A DNA stretch of 64,000 bases from Leisingera sp. ANG59 (GTDB lineage Bacteria; Pseudomonadota; Alphaproteobacteria; Rhodobacterales; Rhodobacteraceae): positions 25,001 through 89,000 of the forward strand of contig NZ_WLCM01000012.1 in the NCBI RefSeq assembly GCF_013317235.1, given 5' to 3'. Positions 48,610 through 57,953 of this stretch are shown piece after piece. Under the pieces are notes generated by a model that made no database searches, was not told where the DNA came from, and worked only from the letters and a program-made list of their open reading frames with translations. Both the position numbers and the translations under genes were made by a program. Numbering within the stretch: position 1 is the stretch's first letter; each line of letters begins with the position of its first letter.

Positions 48610-49992
48610 TCAATAGCCGGTTTGCGGGCCGTAACCGCTGCCGTCGGTGAACCGCGACAGGCGGAAGGCGCGCGGATCCACAACCGGAGCGCTGCCGGTC
48701 ACCAGATCGGCGGTCAGACGCCCGGCGGCGGGGCCGATGCCGAAGCCATGGCCGGAGAAGCCGGTGGCGATGAACAGCCCCGGCAGGCTGTCCACCTGCG
48801 AGATGACCGGGATCGCATCCGGGGTCACATCCATCAGCCCGGCCCAGCTTTGCACCACGTCGGCGTTCTGCAGCACCGGGAAGGCTTTTTGCGCGGCGGC
48901 CCAGCCGCTTTTCAGCGCCTTTTGCGAGGGCGCCGGGTCCAGAACACGGCACTGTTCGAACGGCGTGGTGTCCTGCGGGCCCCAGCGGCGGGGCTGCGCT
49001 GCCTCCTCTGCCCAGCGGCCGGAGATCCGGAACTGCAGCGCCCGCCATTCCTGTCGCAGGCTGGGCAGGAATTTCCAGCCAAGGCGGAAACTGTCGGGAA
49101 CAATGTCCACCACATTCTCCATCGCGTCCGAGACCGTGTAGCCGCCGTCTGCCCGCTTGCGCAGGCCGAGGTTGCCGCTGCGCACCGCGGTTTCCGGGCC
49201 GCCCTGCACCGGTGAAGTGCGCAGGACCGAGTTCAGCACCTTGAGCTGCGGCAGGTTCACCCCCGCGTTGCCCAGGAACAGCCGCGACCAGGCGCCGCCT
49301 GCAGTGACAACGGCAGAGCAGGCCACCCGGCCGCGTTCGGTCATCACGCCGCTGATGCGGCCCGCGGAGGTCTCGACGCTGCGCACGGCGCAGTCGGTCA
49401 TCACTTTCGCCCCGGCCGCGCGGGCGGCGGAAGCGATTGCGTGGGTCGCCAGCTGCGGTTCGGCGCGGCCGTCCAGCGGCGTGTGCAGCGCCGCGCGAGC
49501 CGCCGTCTGATGCCCCGGCATCAGCAGGGCCAGCTGTTCGCCGCGGACCATGCGGGCGCCCTGTCCCCAGCCGTCGAGATTACCCAGCCAGCGCTCCAGC
49601 TGGGCTTCCCGCTTGGCGGTTTCGGCCGTGTAGAGGATACCGGATCGGGTGAACCCGGTTTCATGCCCGGTGCGTTCCGCCAGCCCCTCCCAAAGGCGCA
49701 GCGACTCTGCCATCAGCGGGATTTCCCGCGGGTCGCGGCAAGCGATCCGTACCCACCCCCAGTTGCGCGAGCTTTGCTCCCCCGCGATCTGCCCTTTTTC
49801 GCAGAGCAGCACGGAATGGCCGCGTTCGGCCAGCTCCAGCGCGGTGCTGGCACCAATGATGCCACCGCCGATCACCACGGCGTCGACGGCCTTGGGCAAG
49901 GCCAGATCGGATTGGAAATGGGGCAGCTTGGGTCCAGGCATGGAGGCATCTATGCCCGGTGCAAAACCGCTGGTCCAGCGTGCATGCGACAC
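48610..49992 (-). CDS. FAD-dependent oxidoreductase (D-amino-acid dehydrogenase/sarcosine oxidase-like)
   Basis: A 460-residue DAO-fold flavoprotein: the Rossmann motif VVIGGGIIGASTALELAERG at about residue 40, the SSRNWGWVR segment and the C-terminal FAD contact GLFIATGFSGHGFGIGPAAG. It likely oxidises the C-N bond of an amino acid or N-methyl compound. The first start is GTG 49992 without a good ribosome site; ATG 49941 would remove 17 residues ahead of the fold. Substrate unknown. Confidence 0.87.
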   Translation of the reverse strand: MSHARWTSGFAPGIDASMPGPKLPHFQSDLALPKAVDAVVIGGGIIGASTALELAERGHSVLLCEKGQIAGEQSSRNWGWVRIACRDPREIPLMAESLRLWEGLAERTGHETGFTRSGILYTAETAKREAQLERWLGNLDGWGQGARMVRGEQLALLMPGHQTAARAALHTPLDGRAEPQLATHAIASAARAAGAKVMTDCAVRSVETSAGRISGVMTERGRVACSAVVTAGGAWSRLFLGNAGVNLPQLKVLNSVLRTSPVQGGPETAVRSGNLGLRKRADGGYTVSDAMENVVDIVPDSFRLGWKFLPSLRQEWRALQFRISGRWAEEAAQPRRWGPQDTTPFEQCRVLDPAPSQKALKSGWAAAQKAFPVLQNADVVQSWAGLMDVTPDAIPVISQVDSLPGLFIATGFSGHGFGIGPAAGRLTADLVTGSAPVVDPRAFRLSRFTDGSGYGPQTGY

Positions 49993-50120
49993 CGGCTGCG
50001 CCGCATTCCGCCAATGTGATTTTTCCGCCGCATATCAGAGCGTTACCACTTCATGAATTGCGCATTCCGCTCTGCTGAAGGTGCAGAAAAACCTGCGGCT
50101 TCAAAGGGTTAACGCGGCCC

Positions 50121-51779
50121 TCAGGAGGGGTCGCGCCAGCGGTTCACGATCGGGTAGCGGCGGTCCAGCCAGAACGCGCGCCGGGTCAGGCGGGCGCCGG
50201 GCGCGGACTGGAAGCGTTTGTATTCGCTGATATAAACCAGATGCTCCACCCGCTTGGCCGTATCGCGGTCATATCCTGCCGCGACGCAATCTGCGATTGA
50301 GCCATCCTGATCGATCAGAATGTCCAGAATTGCATCCAGAACCGGGTAATCCGGCAGGCTGTCACTGTCCTTCTGGTCCTCGCGCAGCTCGGCACTGGGC
50401 GGCTTGTCGATCACATTGGGACGGATCACCTCACCTTCCGGCCCCTTCATCCAGGGGCGGTGGTTGGCGTTGCGCCAGCGGCAGGTTTCGAACACGCGGG
50501 TCTTGTAGAGATCCTTGATCGGGTTATAGCCGCCGTTCATGTCGCCGTAGATGGTGGCATAGCCGACCGCGACCTCAGACTTGTTGCCGGTGGTCAGCAG
50601 CATTTCCCCGAACTTGTTGGACATCGCCATCAGCAGCAGGCCGCGCAAGCGGGACTGGATGTTCTCTTCAGTGATATCGGCATCACGGCCGGCAAACAGC
50701 GGAGCTAGGGTATTGGTGATCGCGGAGCGGCCCTCGGAGATCGGGACATAGTCGTAATGCACGCCCAGCGCCTTGGCCACGGCCTCGGCATCGTCGAGCG
50801 ATTCCCGGCTGGTGTACTCGGACGGCAGCATCACGCAGCGGACGTTTTCTGCACCCAGCGCATCCACCGCAATGGCCGCCACGATGGCCGAGTCGACGCC
50901 GCCCGACAGCCCAAGCAGCACCTTTTTGAAACCGGTCTTGCCCATGTAGTCGCGCAGGGATTCCACCATCACCCGGTAGTCCTGCTCCCAGGCGTCGGGC
51001 AGATGCGCCTTTTCGCCCTCTGCCGCGCGCCAGCCGTCGTCGGTGCGTTCCAGATCGAGATGGGCATAGGCCTCGTCGAACACCGGCATCTGCAATGCCA
51101 GGGCGCCGCCGGGATTCAGCACAAAGGAGCCGCCATCGAAGACCTGGTCGTCCTGGCCGCCCACCATGTTGAGATAGATCACCGGTAGATGGGTTTCGAC
51201 GGAGCGTGCCACCATGTGGTTGAAGCGCACCTCCATCTTGTCGCGGAAATAGGGTGAACCGTTGGGGATCAGCAGGAACTCGGCGCCGGTCTCGGCAAGC
51301 GTCTCCGCGACATCCTCGTGCCAGCCGTCCTCGCAAATGGGGGAGCCGATGCGAGTATTGCCGACCGCGTAGGGGCCGCCCAACGGGCCGGCATTGAAGA
51401 TCCGCACCTCGTCGAACACGGTCTCGTTCGGCAGGTGGTGCTTGAGGCTGCGGGAGGCGATCTTGCCGCCTTTCAGGATCAGGTAGGCATTGTAAAGCTG
51501 CGCGCCCTCAACCCAGGGGCTGCCGATGGCCAGCGCCGGGCCGTCTGCGCAGTCGGCTGCCAGTTTCTCCACCTCGGCGATGGCCGCGGTGTGGAAGGCC
51601 GGCTTCATCACCAGGTCCTGAGTGTTGTAGCCGGTGATGAACATTTCCGGCAGCGCCACCAGGTCGGCACCGGCCTTGCGCCCTTCTTCCCAGGCCGCAC
51701 GGGCTTTGGCGGCGTTGCCTGCCAAATCGCCCACCGTCGGATTCAGCTGCGCCAGTGTCACACGGAAACGGTCTGCCAT
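50121..51779 (-). CDS. nadE: Glutamine-dependent NAD+ synthetase
   Basis: A 552-residue two-domain NadE. The N-terminal nitrilase-type amidase shows Glu in ALPEMFITGYN, Lys in KHHLPN and Cys in SPICEDGWHED, and the C-terminal synthetase shows the P-loop LSGGVDSA and TGNKSEVAVGYAT. It converts deamido-NAD to NAD with ammonia from glutamine, the step after NadD, also in this window. ATG 51779. Single gene, divergent from the MORN gene. Confidence 0.96.
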   Translation of the reverse strand: MADRFRVTLAQLNPTVGDLAGNAAKARAAWEEGRKAGADLVALPEMFITGYNTQDLVMKPAFHTAAIAEVEKLAADCADGPALAIGSPWVEGAQLYNAYLILKGGKIASRSLKHHLPNETVFDEVRIFNAGPLGGPYAVGNTRIGSPICEDGWHEDVAETLAETGAEFLLIPNGSPYFRDKMEVRFNHMVARSVETHLPVIYLNMVGGQDDQVFDGGSFVLNPGGALALQMPVFDEAYAHLDLERTDDGWRAAEGEKAHLPDAWEQDYRVMVESLRDYMGKTGFKKVLLGLSGGVDSAIVAAIAVDALGAENVRCVMLPSEYTSRESLDDAEAVAKALGVHYDYVPISEGRSAITNTLAPLFAGRDADITEENIQSRLRGLLLMAMSNKFGEMLLTTGNKSEVAVGYATIYGDMNGGYNPIKDLYKTRVFETCRWRNANHRPWMKGPEGEVIRPNVIDKPPSAELREDQKDSDSLPDYPVLDAILDILIDQDGSIADCVAAGYDRDTAKRVEHLVYISEYKRFQSAPGARLTRRAFWLDRRYPIVNRWRDPS

Positions 51780-51960
51780 GCTGCTTGGGCCTTTTGTGAA
51801 ATACTTCTTCCCGCCATTTACCAGATTGACAGCCAAGGAAAAGGGCAAGGGGGCAAGCCGGGGAAAAGACATTGCGGCCAGTGTTGCGGTAGCTTAGTTT
51901 CCGGGCGAGCAACCCAATATGGCAGCAGCACCGTAATCCCTGGGCAGGCAGAGGTTTTCA

Positions 51961-53382
51961 ATGACCCGTTTCGGCACCGCATTCGCGCTTTCCACCATCC
52001 TGGCACTGGCCGCACCCGCGCTGGCGCAGGAAGGCGAGGTCATCACCACCCAAGACGAGATCGGCGGTGTCTATGAAGGCACTTTCAAGAGCGGGCTGCA
52101 GCATGGCACCGGCACCTACACGCTGCCGAACGGCTATCAATACTCCGGCGAGTGGGTCGAAGGCGAAGTGCGCGGCCAGGGCGTGGCGCGGTTCCCGGAC
52201 GGGTCGGTCTATGAAGGCGAATTTGCGCAAGGCAAGCCGCACGGGCTGGGCAAGCTGACCCGCGCCGACGGAAGCACCTATGAGGGCGGTTGGCAGGACG
52301 GGCAGATCCACGGCGACGGCACCTCTGTTTATGCCAGCGGCGTGCGCTATCAAGGCAGTTTTACCGATGGCAAGCGGCACGGCCGGGGAGTGATGACCTC
52401 ACCCGACAGCTACACCTATGACGGTGACTGGGTTGACGGCCGCCAGCACGGCCTGGCGAAGATCACCTATGCGGATGGCACCGTTTACGAGGGCCGGGTC
52501 GCGGATGGCCAGTTGCAGGGGCAGGGCCGCCTCGAAACCCCTGAGGGGCTGATCTACGAAGGCGAATGGGTGGCAAGCCAGATGCAGGGAACCGGGCGCC
52601 AGGAGCACCCGAACGGCGATGTCTATGAGGGTGAACTGCAAAACACCCGGCGCCATGGCCATGGGAAAATGACCTATGCCAACGGTGATGTCTATGTCGG
52701 CGAATTCGCCGACGACCAGCGCCACGGCACAGGCACGATCACCGAGAAAGACGGCTATACCTACACCGGTGACTGGGCCAACGGGCAGATCGACGGCAAG
52801 GGAACGATGACCTACCCCGACGGTTCTGTCTATGAGGGCGAATTCCGCGATGATCTGCCCGAAGGCAAGGGCAAGATCACCTATCCGGACGGCGCCACCT
52901 ATGAAGGAGATTGGGTGGCTGGAGTGATTGAGGGCGAAGGCACCACCATCTACCCCAATGGCCTGACCTATACCGGCGGCTTCAAGAATGCCCAGAACCA
53001 CGGCCACGGGGTGATGACCTATGCGGACGGCTACCGCTACGAAGGCGGCTGGCAAGAGTCGCGGCGCCATGGGCAGGCCACGGTGACCTACGCCGACGGC
53101 TCAGTCTACACGGGAGAGTTCGTCAACAATCAGCGTCACGGGCAAGGCAAGATTGTGATGCCCAGTGGCTTCACCTATGAAGGCGAGTGGCAGGAGGGCA
53201 AAATCCTGGGCCAGGGCATTGCGACCTATGCCAACGGCGATGTCTACGAGGGCAGCTTTGTCAACGGCAAGCGGCAGGGGGCGGGCACGATGAAATACGC
53301 CAACGGCGTGCAGGAAGACGGCACCTGGGAAAACGGTGCGCTTGTCAGCGGCGGTGCCGGGGCTGCAAAGCAGACCGAGTAA
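51961..53382 (+). CDS. Secreted MORN-repeat protein, 18 repeats
   Basis: A 473-residue exported protein: signal peptide about 1-22 (ending ALAQ), then an unbroken array of MORN repeats, each exactly 23 residues (YEGEF/WxxGxxHGxGxxTYxDGS). I count 18 good units and one degenerate. The repeats alternate between F-type (YEGEF) and W-type (YEGEW) cores, suggesting growth by a 46-residue double unit, with the alternation slipping by one between units 9 and 10. MORN arrays act as rigid or lipid- and protein-contact scaffolds. Target unknown. ATG 51961 with AGAGG. Confidence 0.88.
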   Translation: MTRFGTAFALSTILALAAPALAQEGEVITTQDEIGGVYEGTFKSGLQHGTGTYTLPNGYQYSGEWVEGEVRGQGVARFPDGSVYEGEFAQGKPHGLGKLTRADGSTYEGGWQDGQIHGDGTSVYASGVRYQGSFTDGKRHGRGVMTSPDSYTYDGDWVDGRQHGLAKITYADGTVYEGRVADGQLQGQGRLETPEGLIYEGEWVASQMQGTGRQEHPNGDVYEGELQNTRRHGHGKMTYANGDVYVGEFADDQRHGTGTITEKDGYTYTGDWANGQIDGKGTMTYPDGSVYEGEFRDDLPEGKGKITYPDGATYEGDWVAGVIEGEGTTIYPNGLTYTGGFKNAQNHGHGVMTYADGYRYEGGWQESRRHGQATVTYADGSVYTGEFVNNQRHGQGKIVMPSGFTYEGEWQEGKILGQGIATYANGDVYEGSFVNGKRQGAGTMKYANGVQEDGTWENGALVSGGAGAAKQTE

Positions 53383-53397
53383 CCCTGACCGGGTTAG

Positions 53398-53427
53398 AGG
53401 CGCGCCGGAGCGGCGCGCCTTTCGTTT
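53398..53427. terminator. Terminator after the MORN gene
   Basis: AGGCGCGCC (53398-53406) pairs with GGCGCGCCT (53412-53420), five-base loop, then TTCGTTT. Lies between convergent genes. Confidence 0.8.
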
Positions 53428-54092
53428 CAGCCGATGCGGATGCGGCTCAGGTGGTCGGGCATCGCGACGCTCTCCAGATTCGCCGGATCGGGCTGCGGCG
53501 GCTTCAGCTCCATTGCCATCGGCACCACGCCCGCCCAGATCGGCAGAGCGTAGTCCTCCTCGTCATCCTTGGGCGGGCCGGACCGGATCTTGGCGGCGCC
53601 CTCCTCGATCGGCATGCGCAGCACCGCGGTTGCCTTCAGCTCCTGCGCATTCATCGGGCGCAGGGTCTCCCAGCGGCCGGGGAAGATATGATCCACCATC
53701 GCCTTGAGGCTGGCCGCCTTGGCGTCCTCATCCGTGATCTTCTCTGCCACACCGAACAGCATCGCGGAGCGGAAGTTGACGGAGTGGTGGAAGGCCGAAC
53801 GCGCCAGCACGTAGCCGTCCATGCAGGTGACGGTAAGACAGACTTCTGAACCCGCCATCGCCCGGATCGCGCGGCTGGCGGCGGAGCCGTGCCAGTAGAC
53901 ATGATCGCCCTCGCGCCATTGCAGGGTGGGCAGCACCGAAGTGGAGCCATTAATCTGATAGCCAAGATGGGCCAGCGGCATGGCGTCGAGCACCTGATGC
54001 AGGCTCTCACGGTCGTAATGCCCGCGCTCATGGGCGCGGCGCAGGCGGCTGCGGCCGGATTTCAGGGCGGTTTCGTCTTCGGGCTGGCGCAT
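53427..54092 (-). CDS. Pyridoxamine-5'-phosphate-oxidase-related (PNPOx/NimA-like) protein
   Basis: A 221-residue FMN-binding split-barrel protein. AHLGYQINGSTSVLPTLQWR, YWHGSAASRAIRAM and VCLTVTCMDGYVLARSAFHH match the Pyridox_ox_2 family, which binds FMN and is often beside MocR-type regulators. A role in pyridoxal-phosphate or nitro-compound chemistry is inferred. ATG 54092. Divergent from a MocR/PdxR gene across an inverted repeat. Confidence 0.88.
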   Translation of the reverse strand: MRQPEDETALKSGRSRLRRAHERGHYDRESLHQVLDAMPLAHLGYQINGSTSVLPTLQWREGDHVYWHGSAASRAIRAMAGSEVCLTVTCMDGYVLARSAFHHSVNFRSAMLFGVAEKITDEDAKAASLKAMVDHIFPGRWETLRPMNAQELKATAVLRMPIEEGAAKIRSGPPKDDEEDYALPIWAGVVPMAMELKPPQPDPANLESVAMPDHLSRIRIG

Positions 54093-54137
54093 CGGCTGAC
54101 CTCATGTTTCTTGTTGTTTCCCGTGACAGCTACGTGC

Positions 54138-54165
54138 AAACTGGTTTGATATTAACTTCCAGTTT
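54138..54165. promoter_or_regulatory. MocR-type operator candidate
   Basis: AAACTGG (54138-54144) and CCAGTTT (54159-54165) form a perfect 7-bp inverted repeat with 14 bases between, in the 95-base interval between the PNPOx-like gene and the MocR gene. It would suit a dimeric MocR regulator. Confidence 0.55.
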
Positions 54166-54187
54166 TTAACAAAAAGAACGGTCCAGT

Positions 54188-55564
54188 ATGATTGACCTCT
54201 CCGGCATGATTTCTGACAGCAAAGCTGAGCCGCTGTATCTGCAGATCGTCGAAGCACTGCGTAGCCGGATCAGCGAGGGGAGCTTGGGGCTCGGCACCCG
54301 GTTGCCGTCCTCGCGGGCGCTGGCGCAGGATCTGGGGGTGGCGCGCTCTACCGTTGTGACGGCCTATGACCAGCTGGTGGCGGAAGGCTTTGCCGAAACC
54401 CGGCAGGGTGCCGGGGTGTTTGTCTGCGACGTGGCGCCAATCCGGCCGCCGGAGGTTCCGGCCAAGCCTATTGCAGCGGCGCCGCCGCCCGCGCCCGGAA
54501 TGCTGGTGCCGGGCGCGCCTGACCCGGAGGTGTTCCCGGCCCGGCCCTGGGCGCGCTGTGTTTCACGTGTGGCAAGGATGGACCCGCTGAGCCTGAGCCA
54601 TCAGGAGGATGCATTCGGCGACCCGGAGCTGCGCAGGGAAATCGCCGCCTATGCGGCGCGCTGGCGGGGCATCGACTGCAGTGCGGAGCAGGTGCTGGTC
54701 ACCAGCGGCGCGCGGGAGGCGCTGGAACTGGCGATGGAGTTTCTGGTGGAGGGCGGGGACATCGCGCTGGAGGCTCCCGGCTTCACCCCCACCCGGCGGT
54801 TTGCGCAAGCTCGCGGCTGGCGGGTGCACTGGCTGCGGGCCGGGCCACGCGGCGCAGAAGTGCCGCGGCAAATGGCCAAGGTCACGCTGCTGACGCCCTC
54901 GCATCAGTTTCCGCTAGGCGGCACCCTGCCGGTGCCGCAGCGGCAAGCCTTTCTGCATGCCGCCAAGGCGCGCGGCGGATGGGTCATCGAGGACGATTTT
55001 GACAGCGAATTCCGCTATTGCGGCCAGCCGGTGCCTGCGATGGCGGCGCTCGACCGGGAGGGGCGCTGCATCTATGTGGGCACTTTTTCCAAGACATTCT
55101 CCCATGCGCTGCGGCTGGGGTATGCAATCCTGCCACCGGCGCTGGTGGCGCAGTTCCGGGCGCAGTTCACCCACCCGAGCGCCGGCGCTGCCATCACCGC
55201 GCAGCGGCCGCTGGCCGAATTCATGGCGTCAGGCCAGTACGACCGCCACATCCGCCGCGCCCGCAGGCTTTATGCCGAACGCTATGCGGCGGCGGCTGAA
55301 GCTCTGGCGGAGTGGCCGGAACCGCTGGGATCATTCCACCGCCATAACGCCGGGATGCAGATCGCCTTTCATCTAAAGGGCACGCAGGGCGACATCTGTA
55401 TCTGCCGCCGCGCGGCAGAGGCGGGCTATGGCATCCGGCCGCTGTCGCCGCATGATCCGGATGGCACGGCACAGGGGCTGCTGATCGGATTCTGCCAGTC
55501 GCAGGCCGAAGACTTGCCATACCAGATCGCCGGCCTGCGCCGGATTGTGGAGAATGCCAGCTAA
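54188..55564 (+). CDS. pdxR: MocR-family (PdxR-like) regulator, GntR-HTH plus aminotransferase domain
   Basis: A 458-residue fusion. The N-terminal GntR winged helix (about 15-80; PLYLQIVEALRSRISEG, PSSRALAQDLGVARSTVV) is followed by a fold-type-I aminotransferase-like domain (about 110-455). The PLP lysine sits in the FSKTF segment (YVGTFSKTFSHALRLGYAI), with Asp in EDDFDSEFRY. These proteins sense PLP or an amine and control PLP synthesis or salvage genes. The divergent PNPOx-like gene is the likely target. The symbol is by resemblance to PdxR, not proven. Confidence 0.82.
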   Translation: MIDLSGMISDSKAEPLYLQIVEALRSRISEGSLGLGTRLPSSRALAQDLGVARSTVVTAYDQLVAEGFAETRQGAGVFVCDVAPIRPPEVPAKPIAAAPPPAPGMLVPGAPDPEVFPARPWARCVSRVARMDPLSLSHQEDAFGDPELRREIAAYAARWRGIDCSAEQVLVTSGAREALELAMEFLVEGGDIALEAPGFTPTRRFAQARGWRVHWLRAGPRGAEVPRQMAKVTLLTPSHQFPLGGTLPVPQRQAFLHAAKARGGWVIEDDFDSEFRYCGQPVPAMAALDREGRCIYVGTFSKTFSHALRLGYAILPPALVAQFRAQFTHPSAGAAITAQRPLAEFMASGQYDRHIRRARRLYAERYAAAAEALAEWPEPLGSFHRHNAGMQIAFHLKGTQGDICICRRAAEAGYGIRPLSPHDPDGTAQGLLIGFCQSQAEDLPYQIAGLRRIVENAS

Positions 55565-55579
55565 GACGGCCAAAGGAAA

Positions 55580-55607
55580 AGGCCTCCCCGGATGCCCGGG
55601 AAGGCCT
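55580..55607. terminator. Terminator-like hairpin between MocR and AGCS genes
   Basis: AGGCCT at 55580-55585 pairs with AGGCCT at 55602-55607, with an inner CCCGG/CCGGG stem. Between convergent stops; no T-run, so a weak or Rho-assisted end. Confidence 0.5.
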
Positions 55608-55639
55608 GTCTCATTCAGCTTTGATCTGGCCGGAGCCGG

Positions 55640-57184
55640 TCAGCTGTACTTCTTGATCTCACCCGATTTCAGGCGCGACATGTAGCTGTTCAGCTCTTTC
55701 TTGACGATCGGCATCAGGAAGTAGAGCGCGATGATGTTGACCACCGCCATGGCAAAGATTGCCGCGTCGGAGAAGTCGATCACCGGGCCCAGGTTGGCGG
55801 CTGCGCCGATCACCACGAAGATGCAGAAGATCACTTTGAACACCAGTTCGGTGGTCTGGCCTTCGCCAAACAGGAAGGTCCAGGCCTTGAGGCCGTAATA
55901 GGACCAGCTGATCATGGTGGAGAAGGCGAACAGGATCACTGCCAGCGCCAGCACGTACTTGAACCAGCCGAAGGCCGAAGAGAAGGCCGCCGAAGTCAGC
56001 GCCACGCCTTTGTTGCCGTCGATAGTCTGGATGGTGCTTGCGCCTTCGTCCAGCAGGTACAGGCCGGTGTTCGGGTCCTGGATCAGCTGACCGGTGATGA
56101 TGATCACCAGCGCGGTCATGGTGCAGATCACCACGGTGTCGATGAAGGGTTCCAGCAGCGACACGAAACCCTCGGTGATCGGCTCCTTGGTGCGCACGGC
56201 GGAGTGGGCGATGGCTGCCGAACCAACTCCGGCCTCGTTCGAGAAGGCCGCCCGCTTGAAGCCCTGGATCAGCGCGCCGACCATGCCGCCGGCGATGCCG
56301 AGGCCGGTGAAGGCGCCCTCGAAGATCTGGCCGAATGCCCAGCCGATCTTGTCCGCGTTCATCCCCAGGATGACAAGCGCGGCTGCGACATACATGATAC
56401 CCATGAAGGGGACCACTTTTTCGGTCACGCGGGCAATCGACTTGAGGCCGCCGACGATCACGGCAAACACCACCGCGGCGAACACCACGCCGGTGATCCA
56501 GCCCGGATACGCGCCCACAACGCCGGAAATCTGCGCATGCGCCTGGTTGGCCTGGAACATGTTGCCGCCGCCCAGGGCGCCAAGGATGCAGAACACCGAG
56601 AACATGACCGCCAGGAACTTGCCCATCGGCAGGCCGCGTTCGGCGAAGCCCTTTGTCATATAATACATCGGGCCGCCGGAAACATGGCCGTCTGCGAACT
56701 CGTTGCGGTATTTGACGCCCAGGGTGCATTCGGTGAATTTCGAAGCCATGCCCATCAGGCCGGCCAGGATCATCCAGAAGGTGGCACCGGGGCCACCAAT
56801 GCCGACCGCCACCGCAACACCGGCGATATTGCCGAGGCCGACGGTGCCCGACAGCGCGGTTGCCAGCGCCTGGAAGTGGCTGACCTCGCCCGCGTCATTG
56901 GGGTCGGCGTAGTCGCCTTTGACCAGCGCAATGGAATGCGGGAAGGCGCGGAACTGGATCAGGCCGAAGTAGATGGTGAACACGGTTGCCGCGATCACCA
57001 GCCAGGCCACGATCCAGGGGAAGCTGGTGCCGGGGAACGGGCTGAAGATCAGGTTGACGAACCAGCCGGTGGAGCTGGCAAACAGCTCATTGACACGCTC
57101 ATCGACGGATTGTGCCATCGCCGGCGCGGTTGCCGCCAGCAGCAGCGGCGCAGACAGGGCTGCCGCCTTGATTGATTTCCTCAT
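55640..57184 (-). CDS. AGCS-family sodium:alanine symporter
   Basis: A 514-residue Na+/amino-acid symporter (AlsT/AgcS family) with about eleven helices. The family motifs GLGNIAGVAVAVGIGGPGA, TECTLGVKYR and GGPMYYMTKGF are present, as is NEAGVGSAAIAHSA. The N-terminus looks like a cleavable signal (ending PAMAQ), uncommon but known in this family. It imports alanine or glycine. The UspA gene lies 21 bases upstream in the same direction, so they form one transcript. ATG 57184. Confidence 0.92.
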   Translation of the reverse strand: MRKSIKAAALSAPLLLAATAPAMAQSVDERVNELFASSTGWFVNLIFSPFPGTSFPWIVAWLVIAATVFTIYFGLIQFRAFPHSIALVKGDYADPNDAGEVSHFQALATALSGTVGLGNIAGVAVAVGIGGPGATFWMILAGLMGMASKFTECTLGVKYRNEFADGHVSGGPMYYMTKGFAERGLPMGKFLAVMFSVFCILGALGGGNMFQANQAHAQISGVVGAYPGWITGVVFAAVVFAVIVGGLKSIARVTEKVVPFMGIMYVAAALVILGMNADKIGWAFGQIFEGAFTGLGIAGGMVGALIQGFKRAAFSNEAGVGSAAIAHSAVRTKEPITEGFVSLLEPFIDTVVICTMTALVIIITGQLIQDPNTGLYLLDEGASTIQTIDGNKGVALTSAAFSSAFGWFKYVLALAVILFAFSTMISWSYYGLKAWTFLFGEGQTTELVFKVIFCIFVVIGAAANLGPVIDFSDAAIFAMAVVNIIALYFLMPIVKKELNSYMSRLKSGEIKKYS

Positions 57185-57205
57185 GACTGTCCTCTGAGTT
57201 TATCT

Positions 57206-57640
57206 TTAGGGAACGATGGTGACCGGAACCGGTGCCGCCTGTGCCAGGCTGCCCGCAACGGAGCCGAACAGCCGCGACGACAGCGCCGAATGGCCCGTGC
57301 GGCCGATAATCAGATGGCTGGCGCCGCTCTCTTTGATCACATCGATCAGGGTTTCCGCGATATGGCCGTACTTCAGCTCGGTGGAAACGGTGACACCGCT
57401 GTCTTCCAGGCTTTTGCGCACTGGTGCCAGCAAAGCATCCTCTGCGCGCTTCAGTTCATCCTCGCGGCGCTTGTGGCGCTGCTCGATCTCCTCCGGGGTG
57501 AGGAAAGAATAGGGCGACCATTCCAGCACATGCGCGATCACCAGCTCTGCCCCTTGTGCTTTGGCAAGGCTGACGGCAAAAGCAAGCGCCGATTTGGCGG
57601 CCTCGCTGTCGTCATATCCAAGGACAATTTTATTCGACAC
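57206..57640 (-). CDS. Universal stress protein (UspA family), operon with AGCS symporter
   Basis: A 144-residue Usp domain with the intact ATP motif GRTGHSALSSRLFGSVAGS (G-2x-G-9x-GS), which predicts nucleotide binding. GTG 57640 preceded by GGAGG. It is the first gene of a two-gene operon with the symporter, a pairing in which Usp may tune the transporter by nucleotide state; TRAP and other transporters have similar partners (inference). Confidence 0.9.
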   Translation of the reverse strand: MSNKIVLGYDDSEAAKSALAFAVSLAKAQGAELVIAHVLEWSPYSFLTPEEIEQRHKRREDELKRAEDALLAPVRKSLEDSGVTVSTELKYGHIAETLIDVIKESGASHLIIGRTGHSALSSRLFGSVAGSLAQAAPVPVTIVP

Positions 57641-57953
57641 TTTTTCCTCCTATCGATGGCGCATTTCTCAACGAGAGCGCCGGATCCGGGGTGCCAACGC
57701 CGGAAAACCTGCCAGCGCAAGACCCATTGCCGTTCCTGCCTTAAAAAAAGGCGCAGTGCGGACAAACTGCCGCATTGAAACTGCGGCAGGCCCTAACTTA
57801 TATTAAATGCCTTTTTCAATACTGTCTTGCACTTGCCGCGAACCGCCGCATGCTGCTCGCCGCAGCGGTGCCGTGCCGCAACGGCAACTGCGGCAACCGC
57901 GGCGGGCAAAATCCCCCTTTCCATTCGGCGGCACCTCTGTATAAATCCCTGCC
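57641..57953. other. Gene-free interval between uspA and the leu leader
   Basis: About 313 bases between divergent genes. No plausible coding frame. It should carry the promoter of the usp-symporter operon and, at its right end, that of the leu leader. A run of A (57742-57749) stands out. Confidence 0.4.
57918..57945 (+). promoter_or_regulatory. Candidate promoter of the leuA leader
   Basis: TTTCCA at 57918-57923 and TATAAA at 57940-57945, spacer 16. The -10 is strong and the -35 is weak. A start about seven bases beyond would put the leader-peptide ATG (57954) at or very near the transcript's 5' end. Confidence 0.45.
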
